NCBI GenBank assembly: GCA_949286295.1
Contig: CASECK010000109.1
Location: 1-35,335, forward strand
Reading direction: 5' to 3'
Length of the DNA stretch: 35,335 bases
From: an uncultured bacterium
Lineage (GTDB): Bacteria; Bacillota; Clostridia; Oscillospirales; Oscillospiraceae
Shown piece after piece: positions 30,013 through 35,335 of this stretch. The position numbers were made by a program, and so were the translations under genes. Position 1 is the stretch's first letter. Each line of letters begins with the position of its first letter. The notes under the pieces were generated by a model that ran no database searches, was not told the origin of the DNA, and saw only the letters and a list, made by a program, of their open reading frames with translations.

Positions 30013-31107
30013 TTATTTGGCCTGAATGTATCCCTCGGCACACAGCAGTTCGGCCAGCAGCACTGCCCCGCCGGCGGCTCCCCGGAGGGTGTTGTGGGAC
30101 AGGCCTACAAACTTATAGTCGTACTGGCTGTCGGGACGCAGGCGGCCGGCGGTGATGGCCATGCCGCCTTCCAGCTCCCGGTCTATCCGGGCCTGGGGCC
30201 GGTCATCCTCTTCAAAATAGTGGATGAACTGCTTGGGGGCGGAGGGCAGGCCCAGTTCCTGAGGCCGGCCCCGGAACGCGGCCCAAATCTCCTTAATCTG
30301 CTCCACGGAGGGTTTCTCCCCCCGGAAGGTGAGGAAGGTCGCGGCGGTGTGGCCGTCGGACAGCGGGACCCGGAGGCACTGGGCGGTAATAGCCGGACCG
30401 TCCGCCTTGACGATTTTGTCCCCCTCCACGCGGCCCCAGACCTTCAGAGGTTCCTGCTCGCTCTTCTCCTCCTCGCCGCCGATATAGGGAATCAAGTTGT
30501 CCACCATCTCGGGCCAGCGCTCGAAGGTCTTGCCCGCGCCGGAGATAGCCTGATAGGTGCACACCAGCACCTTGTCAAGCTCATAGCCGGCCTTCATCAG
30601 GGGGGTGAGCAGGGGGGCGTAGCTCTGTATGGAGCAGTTGGACTTAACGGCGATGAAGCCCCGGCTTGTGCCAAGACGGCGGCGCTGGGCGGGGATGACC
30701 GCAAGGTGCTCGGGATTCAGCTCTGGCACCACCATGGGGACGTCCTGCGTCCAGCGGTGGGCGGAGTTGTTGGACACCACGGGGCACTCCGCCCGGGCAT
30801 ACCGCTCCTCCAGGGCGCGAATCTCTTCCTTTTTCATATCTACGGCGCAGAAGACGAAATCCACCATGCTGGCGATTTTCTCCACGTCGGCCTGAGCGTC
30901 CAGCACCACCATATCCCTGGCGTTGGCCGGGATGGGGGCTTTCATGGCCCAGCGGCCGGCCACAGCCTGCTCATAGGGTTTTCCGGCGGAGCGGGGACTG
31001 GCGGCCAGGGCGGTCAGGCGGAACCAGGGGTGGTTCTCCATCAGGGTGACAAACCGCTGTCCAACCATGCCGGTGGCGCCAATGATTCCTACGTGATACT
31101 GTTTCAT
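30013..31107 (-). CDS. asd: Aspartate-semialdehyde dehydrogenase
   Basis: A 364-residue enzyme that reduces aspartyl phosphate to aspartate semialdehyde with NADPH. The dinucleotide motif is GIIGATGMVGQRFV (7-20), and the catalytic cysteine is Cys158 in VKSNCSIQSYAP. The GAGKTFERWPEMVDNLIPYI region places it in the yeast/archaeal-type subfamily rather than the common enterobacterial one. A later block RVPLSDGHTA marks the substrate site. First gene after the lysine riboswitch; GGAGG lies upstream of the ATG. It supplies the branch point for lysine, methionine and threonine. Confidence 0.95.
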   Translation of the reverse strand: MKQYHVGIIGATGMVGQRFVTLMENHPWFRLTALAASPRSAGKPYEQAVAGRWAMKAPIPANARDMVVLDAQADVEKIASMVDFVFCAVDMKKEEIRALEERYARAECPVVSNNSAHRWTQDVPMVVPELNPEHLAVIPAQRRRLGTSRGFIAVKSNCSIQSYAPLLTPLMKAGYELDKVLVCTYQAISGAGKTFERWPEMVDNLIPYIGGEEEKSEQEPLKVWGRVEGDKIVKADGPAITAQCLRVPLSDGHTAATFLTFRGEKPSVEQIKEIWAAFRGRPQELGLPSAPKQFIHYFEEDDRPQARIDRELEGGMAITAGRLRPDSQYDYKFVGLSHNTLRGAAGGAVLLAELLCAEGYIQAK

Positions 31108-31165
31108 ATGACATAACCTCCATGATGTGTCCGGGTCATTTTATGCCCCGGAGCAGGGCTCGATG

Positions 31166-31202
31166 AAAAAAATAAATCAGCGGCTTTTCAAGCGGCTGAT
31201 TT
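31166..31202 (-). terminator. Expression-platform terminator of the lysine riboswitch
   Basis: Minus-strand stem from 31202 to 31174: 8 bp, one mismatch, then 4 bp, followed by A and seven T (plus A-run 31166-31172). It lies about 55 nt downstream of the aptamer and 60 nt before asd, as expected for attenuation. Confidence 0.8.
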
Positions 31203-31213
31203 TGTACTATAAT
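31185..31213 (+). promoter_or_regulatory. Possible plus-strand promoter antisense to the lysine riboswitch
   Basis: TTTTCA (31185-31190), 17 nt, perfect TATAAT (31208-31213) on the plus strand. It would transcribe the complement of the L-box aptamer and reach the SpoIID-like gene at 31514. Its -35 overlaps the riboswitch terminator stem, so it may be a coincidence. Confidence 0.35.
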
Positions 31214-31254
31214 GTCGAAAGGGCCGTCTGGGGCCGCACCGGCAAAATAACCAC

Positions 31255-31435
31255 AAAAGCAGACAGCGCTCCATCAGGGTTGCCTGATGACAGTCGGCAG
31301 GCTGTTCGCCGGACGACCAGGCCCCGACCCACCGGCAGGTGGGACCTTCGGCGGCCCTCCCTTTTGACATGGATAAGCGGGAGCCGGCTCCCTGTCCATG
31401 CCTACTCTTGCAGGCCGCGACCTCTATCTTGCAGA
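31255..31435 (-). ncRNA. Lysine riboswitch (L-box)
   Basis: Read on the minus strand the leader contains the conserved lysine-riboswitch segments in order: AGATAGAGGTCGCGG with AAGAGTA after it, AAAAGGGAGGG then GCCGAAGGT, GGTGGGTCGGGGCCTGG, GCCTGCCGACTGTCATC and finally CTGATGGAGCGCTGTCT. P1 is AGATAG (plus 31424-31429) with CTGTCT (plus 31261-31266), six pairs including one G-U. Lysine binding would favour the downstream terminator and reduce asd-dapA-dapB expression. Motifs and target genes agree, so the call is firm; exact ends are approximate. Confidence 0.95.
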
Positions 31436-31444
31436 ATTTGATTT

Positions 31445-31473
31445 ATCCTACCATGTTTCCCGCCGGGTGTCAA
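31445..31473 (-). promoter_or_regulatory. Promoter of the lysine riboswitch and asd operon
   Basis: On the minus strand a perfect TTGACA (plus 31468-31473), 17 nt, TAGGAT (plus 31445-31450). Transcription would begin just upstream of the aptamer P1 helix. Confidence 0.8.
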
Positions 31474-31513
31474 GAGACCGCGGGGGAAGAAGCACAGAAA
31501 TGGAGTTGCCATC

Positions 31514-33319
31514 ATGCGCAGACAATGGATGACCGCATTCCTGACCGCCCTCATGATAGCCGCCTCTGTCCTCCCGGCGGAAGCGGTGGCCCAGAATCGG
31601 GAGGGGGAGGTCGTGATTCGCGTGGGCCTGGCCTCGGCCAGTTCCCATGTGCCTACCGGCGAGCTGGAGGCCGCCCATCTGGAAAACGAGGACGGCTATG
31701 GCGAGGGCTACCGCTTCGGCTATTACGACGAGAATTTGGATTTTGTGGAGCTGGCCAGAACCGGTTCCGGGACCACCCAGGTGGCGGTGCTCAAGACCAC
31801 CAACCTGACCTATGGGTACTCCTCCGCTCTGGACAAATATACCTATGGGGAGAACCTGTCGGGCAATATTATGGTGGGCTGCTACCATGTGCTGGTCGAA
31901 ACGGGTCTGGACCGGGAGCGGGCCGAAGAGATGGCTGCCCGGTTGGACGGCGGCTTTGTGGCCTGGATCGACGGAGAATACCAGGTGCGGGCAGGCGCTT
32001 ACACCACCAAGGAGGAGGCGCAGGCCGCCTTTGACAGTCTGTCCCAGGCGCTGGACGTGGTGGGTACCAGCTCCTATGGCATGAACGTGGTGGAGACGGG
32101 CAGCGGACGGATTCTCTTTCAGTACGATATGGGGCAGGGGGGCAAGCTGGCCATCCAGCCCGGCCAGAAAGACGGGGAGGAGACCCGCACCTGGTTTTCC
32201 GGCTATCACTACCGGGGCGGTTTTCAGTACCACCGCCGCAACGGCGGCAATCTCACTGTGGCCAATGTGGTGGAGCTGGAGGACTATGTAAACGGGGTCA
32301 TCTGCTATGAGATGGGCCGGGAGTGGCCCCTGGAGGCCCTCAAGACTCAGGCCATGTGCGCCCGGACTTATGTGCTGAAAAGTCTGAACAAACACGACAG
32401 CTACGGCTTTGATATCTGCAACTCCTCTTCCTGTCAGGTATACCGGGGGATGGGGACCGGGAAGTCCTACGGGCCAAGCCCGACCAGCCTGCAGGCCGTG
32501 GAGGAGACCGCCGGCCTGGTCATCACCTACAGAGGAGAGCTGGCTGAGACCCCCTACTCTTCCAGCCACGGCGGCGCCAGCGAGGACGCCAAAAACGTCT
32601 GGGGCACCGATACCGTGCAGGCCCACCCCTACCTGCGGGGGGTGGTGGACCCCTATGAGTCCTATGCCGACAGCATCAACGCCAAGTCCAGCTGGACGGT
32701 CACTTACACCGCCGCCGAGCTGACCCGCCAGCTGCAAAGCAAGGGCTACGGGAGCGGCACCAGCGTGGACCATCTGGAGCTGACCTACTCCCAGCTGGGC
32801 AACGTGATTCGTCTGGTGGTCCACTGGGAGAACGGCAGGACCAGCACCTTCACCCCCAGCGGCAGCAGCGCCATCCGCGGCTGCTTTGGGGTGGACTCCA
32901 TCCGCTTTACCGTCAACGGCCAGACGGTTCACCAGGGGACCCGGACGTCTGCGGCCCGCGGCTCCTCCTACGCCATCAACGGCCAGGAGGAGATTAAATC
33001 GGCGGAAGATTTGTACGCCATCTCCGGAGACGGCACGGTGAGCGCCCTGGACCGGGACGCCTATGTGATTACCGGACGGGGGAGCGTCTCCAGCCTGTCC
33101 GCCGGCCAGACCGGGGAGAGCGGCTCCACCGGGGACAATCAGGGGGGCGGCGTGGTCACGGTGTCCGGCAGCCGCTATGTCTTTGAAGGCGGCGGCTGGG
33201 GACATCAGCTGGGCATGAGCCAGTACGGCGCTTATGCCATGGCGAAGCAGGGCTTTGACTACGAGGATATCATCACCCACTACTTCCCCGGGGTAGAAAT
33301 CACCCGGTACCGATACTGA
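31514..33319 (+). CDS. SpoIID/LytB domain protein with SPOR-like domain
   Basis: A 601-residue exported protein. Residues 1-26 are a signal peptide. A SPOR-like repeat lies at about 119-185 (VGCYHVLVETGLDRERAEEM ... VRAGAYTTKEEAQAAF). The SpoIID domain runs from about 245 to 475: ELEDYVNGVICYEMGREWPL contains Glu266, aligned with the catalytic glutamate of SpoIID, then ALKTQAMCARTYVL; Cys302 and Cys307 in ICNSSSCQVY may be the metal pair seen in clostridial SpoIID. The C-terminus has the signature GGGWGHQLGMSQYGAYAMA (571-589). SpoIID proteins are lytic transglycosylases of denuded glycan, acting in engulfment; this longer member may be vegetative or sporulation specific. GGAG precedes the ATG. 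Confidence 0.93.
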   Translation: MRRQWMTAFLTALMIAASVLPAEAVAQNREGEVVIRVGLASASSHVPTGELEAAHLENEDGYGEGYRFGYYDENLDFVELARTGSGTTQVAVLKTTNLTYGYSSALDKYTYGENLSGNIMVGCYHVLVETGLDRERAEEMAARLDGGFVAWIDGEYQVRAGAYTTKEEAQAAFDSLSQALDVVGTSSYGMNVVETGSGRILFQYDMGQGGKLAIQPGQKDGEETRTWFSGYHYRGGFQYHRRNGGNLTVANVVELEDYVNGVICYEMGREWPLEALKTQAMCARTYVLKSLNKHDSYGFDICNSSSCQVYRGMGTGKSYGPSPTSLQAVEETAGLVITYRGELAETPYSSSHGGASEDAKNVWGTDTVQAHPYLRGVVDPYESYADSINAKSSWTVTYTAAELTRQLQSKGYGSGTSVDHLELTYSQLGNVIRLVVHWENGRTSTFTPSGSSAIRGCFGVDSIRFTVNGQTVHQGTRTSAARGSSYAINGQEEIKSAEDLYAISGDGTVSALDRDAYVITGRGSVSSLSAGQTGESGSTGDNQGGGVVTVSGSRYVFEGGGWGHQLGMSQYGAYAMAKQGFDYEDIITHYFPGVEITRYRY

Positions 33320-33339
33320 GGAAAACGAGGACATTGGGA

Positions 33340-34362
33340 TTGAAAACCGCGGATTTTGACTTTACGCTGCCCCAGGAGCTCATCGCCCAGACGCCGCTGG
33401 AGCGGCGGGACGCCTCCAGATTGATGACGCTGGACAAGGCCACCGGCCAGGTGGGGCACCACCATTTCTATGACCTGCCCGGCTTTTTGCGGCCGGGGGA
33501 CTGCCTGGTGCTCAACGATTCCCGGGTCCTGCCCGCCAGGCTGATTGGCCACCGGCCCACCGGCGGCGCCTGCGAGGTGCTGCTGCTGACCGACCGGGGG
33601 GACAACTGCTGGGAGTGCCTGGTCCGTCCGGGACGGAAGCTGCGCCCGGGGGCGCAGGTCCTGTTCGGAGACGGCCAGCTCACCGCTGTTATCGAAGGGG
33701 AGCTGGACGATGGCAAGCGGCTGGTCCGCTTTCAGTACCAGGGCATTTTTTTAGAGCTGCTGGAGCAGCTGGGCAAGATGCCCCTGCCGCCCTATATCAA
33801 AGCGGAGCTCCAGGACAACGAGCGTTATCAGACCGTCTATTCCCGGGTCATGGGGTCCGCCGCCGCCCCCACCGCCGGACTGCATTTCACCCCCCAGCTG
33901 CTGGAGAAGATTCAGGAGATGGGCATAAAGGTCTGTTACGTTACCCTCCATGTGGGACTTGGCACCTTCCGCCCAGTAAAAGCGGAGGATATTGACGGGC
34001 ATGAGATGCACGCGGAATTTTGCGCCATTCCCCGGGAGACGGCGGATATCATCAATCAGACCAAGCGTGAGGGAGGACGGGTCATCTGTGTGGGCACCAC
34101 CTCCTGCCGCACCATCGAGAGTTTTGCCGCCGGGGACGGCACCCTGACCGAGCGCTCCGGCTGGACCAGCATCTTCATCTACCCGGGCTACCGCTTCAAG
34201 GTGCTGGACGCGCTCATCACCAATTTCCATCTGCCCCAGTCCACCCTGATTATGCTGGTGTCCGCTCTGGCCGGCCGGGAGCACGTGCTGGCCGCCTACC
34301 GGGAAGCGGTGAAAGAGCGCTACCGGTTTTTCAGTTTTGGCGACGCCATGTTTATCTCCTGA
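33340..34362 (+). CDS. queA: S-adenosylmethionine:tRNA ribosyltransferase-isomerase
   Basis: A 340-residue enzyme that transfers the ribosyl moiety of SAM to preQ1-modified tRNA to form epoxyqueuosine. It opens with MKTADFDFTLPQELIAQTPL, aligned with Bacillus QueA, and contains LVLNDSRVLPARLIG, KMPLPPYIK, RYQTVYSRVMGSAAAPTAGLHF (as overlapping blocks), LHVGLGTFRPV and the C-terminal ITNFHLPQSTLIMLVSA. The start is TTG 33340, with GAGGA 8 nt upstream; a TTG two codons earlier is too close to that site. It follows the SpoIID-like gene by 20 nt and precedes tgt, the usual queuosine arrangement. Confidence 0.96.
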   Translation: MKTADFDFTLPQELIAQTPLERRDASRLMTLDKATGQVGHHHFYDLPGFLRPGDCLVLNDSRVLPARLIGHRPTGGACEVLLLTDRGDNCWECLVRPGRKLRPGAQVLFGDGQLTAVIEGELDDGKRLVRFQYQGIFLELLEQLGKMPLPPYIKAELQDNERYQTVYSRVMGSAAAPTAGLHFTPQLLEKIQEMGIKVCYVTLHVGLGTFRPVKAEDIDGHEMHAEFCAIPRETADIINQTKREGGRVICVGTTSCRTIESFAAGDGTLTERSGWTSIFIYPGYRFKVLDALITNFHLPQSTLIMLVSALAGREHVLAAYREAVKERYRFFSFGDAMFIS

Positions 34363-34419
34363 TTCCCCCTTCGGAAAGGAAGGCCGCGGCGTTCAGTCTA
34401 CACAGTGAGGAGCATATGT

Positions 34420-35335
34420 GTGTTTGAAGTTTTAAAGACCCAGGGCCGGGCCCGCCGGGGCGTGTTTAGCTGCCCCCACGGCACAGTCCAGACCCCTGTT
34501 TTTATGAATGTGGGGACCCAGGGGGCCATCAAGGGTGCCGTATCCGCCCAGGATTTGAAGGAGATTGGCTGCCAGGTGGAGCTGTCCAACACCTACCATC
34601 TGCATCTGCGCCCCGGAGACGCGGTGGTCCGCCAGATGGGGGGGCTGCACCGATTCATGGGCTGGGAGGGCCCTATGCTCACGGACAGCGGAGGGTTTCA
34701 GGTCTTTTCTCTGTCCGGGCTGCGGACGATTAGCGAGCAGGGGGTCACCTTCGCCTCCCATATCGACGGCAGGCGTATTTTCATGGGCCCGGAGGAGTCC
34801 ATGGCAATTCAGTCCAATCTGGGCAGCGACGTCGCCATGGCCTTTGACGAGTGCGTGGCCAACCCCTCGCCTTACGACTATGTGGAGGCCTCCTGTGCCC
34901 GGACAACCCGCTGGCTGGAGCGGTGTGTGGCGGAGCACAGGCGGCTGAACGCGCGGCTCGATTGCGTCAATCCCGGCCAGATGCTCTTTGGAATCAACCA
35001 GGGGGGCACCTATGCCGGCCTGCGGGTGGCCCACATGAAGGAAATCTCCCAATTAGACTGCGACGGCTTCGCCATCGGCGGTCTGGCGGTGGGGGAGCCC
35101 ACCCAGGTTATGTATGACATCATTGACGCGGTGGAGCCTCATATGCCCTGGAATAAGCCCCGCTATCTCATGGGGGTCGGCACCCCCTCCAACATCATCG
35201 AGGCGGTGGCCCGGGGGGTGGACTTTTTCGACTGCGTCATGCCCGCCCGGAATGCCAGGCACGGGAAGTTGTACACCTGGCGCGGCACCCTCAACATCAA
35301 AAATGAAAAATTCAAGCTGGACCCCAGGCCCATCG
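34420..35335 (+). CDS. tgt: tRNA-guanine transglycosylase (3' end outside window)
   Basis: The first 305 residues of bacterial Tgt, which exchanges guanine-34 for preQ1 in tRNAs with GUN anticodons. Asp89 in MLTDSGGFQVFSLSG is the general acid-base residue and Asp271 in DFFDCVMPARNARHG is the nucleophile. GINQGG and GFAIGGLAVGEP form the base-binding pocket. The start is GTG 34420, 7 nt after GAGGAG; the nearby ATG at 34416 is out of frame. The window ends at LDPRPI, so the zinc-binding cysteine cluster and about 70 residues are missing by truncation, not mutation. Functionally paired with queA. Confidence 0.96.
   Translation, partial: MFEVLKTQGRARRGVFSCPHGTVQTPVFMNVGTQGAIKGAVSAQDLKEIGCQVELSNTYHLHLRPGDAVVRQMGGLHRFMGWEGPMLTDSGGFQVFSLSGLRTISEQGVTFASHIDGRRIFMGPEESMAIQSNLGSDVAMAFDECVANPSPYDYVEASCARTTRWLERCVAEHRRLNARLDCVNPGQMLFGINQGGTYAGLRVAHMKEISQLDCDGFAIGGLAVGEPTQVMYDIIDAVEPHMPWNKPRYLMGVGTPSNIIEAVARGVDFFDCVMPARNARHGKLYTWRGTLNIKNEKFKLDPRPI

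Noticed and set aside
31448..33334. 628-residue minus-strand frame opposite the SpoIID-like gene
   Set aside because: It is the shadow of a gene with a signal peptide and clear SpoIID motifs, and its composition is non-protein-like.
1..35335. Phage, transposon, CRISPR, toxin-antitoxin or defence system
   Set aside because: No transposase, integrase, repeat array or paired toxin-antitoxin genes are visible; nearly all space is filled by recognisable chromosomal genes.
34420..35335. Loss of the zinc site in tgt
   Set aside because: The gene simply runs off the window before the cysteine cluster.

Overview
The window is an ordinary stretch of chromosome from a GC-rich, endospore-forming Firmicute, most likely an Oscillospiraceae-type gut clostridium (Flavonifractor/Lawsonibacter/Intestinimonas-like). 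This is inferred from the high GC, sporulation and germination-type genes (YlbJ, SleB, SpoIID), T-box and L-box leaders, a Na+-pumping decarboxylase with a tiny gamma-like subunit, and lineage-restricted small proteins. I see no mobile element, CRISPR array, tRNA or rRNA.

Layout. 1-848: end of a decarboxylase beta subunit and a 46-aa gamma-like subunit. 952-2853 (minus): a DUF6514-like protein, then ylbJ with a small four-cysteine protein. 3139-5831 (plus): a YgjP-like metallopeptidase, rarA and a TauE/SafE transporter, probably one operon behind a clear sigma-A promoter. 5913-8250 (minus): tmcAL overlapping a DUF3810 protein. 8439-9632: ackA, alone between a promoter and a terminator. 9757-10863: a DUF951 and radical SAM pair. 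11151-12200: a secreted SleB-type hydrolase behind an unusual cluster of TGACAAA half-sites. 12357-22407: an eleven-gene housekeeping operon (nusB, a TsaD-like paralogue, xseA, xseB, ispA, a divergent PAP2 phosphatase, dxs, tlyA, nadK, argR, recN). It resembles the Bacillus nusB-folD-xseAB-ispA-dxs-tlyA-ahrC-recN cluster, with the TsaD-like gene in the folD slot and two insertions. 22468-24736 (minus): an NSS-family transporter, and an XRE regulator fused to a membrane domain with a perfect 27-bp palindrome upstream. 24945-27361: a T-box leader with a tyrosine specifier (TAC) ahead of an EamA transporter and tyrS. 27397-31107 (minus): tcdA, then asd-dapA-dapB behind a lysine riboswitch. 31514-35335 (plus): a SpoIID/LytB protein, queA and tgt, the last cut by the window end.

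How the parts work together. Two amino-acid-sensing RNA leaders control matched genes: lysine acting on the diaminopimelate/lysine pathway, and uncharged tRNA-Tyr acting on tyrS plus a transporter. The second case makes the otherwise unassignable EamA protein a candidate tyrosine or aromatic amino acid transporter, and is the most useful functional lead here. Several genes start at TTG (the DUF212 phosphatase, dxs, EamA, queA), so automated starts should be treated with care. I found no convincing wholly new multi-gene system. The best leads are the T-box/EamA operon, the XRE palindrome, the SleB upstream half-sites, the TsaD paralogue, and a possible promoter antisense to the lysine riboswitch.
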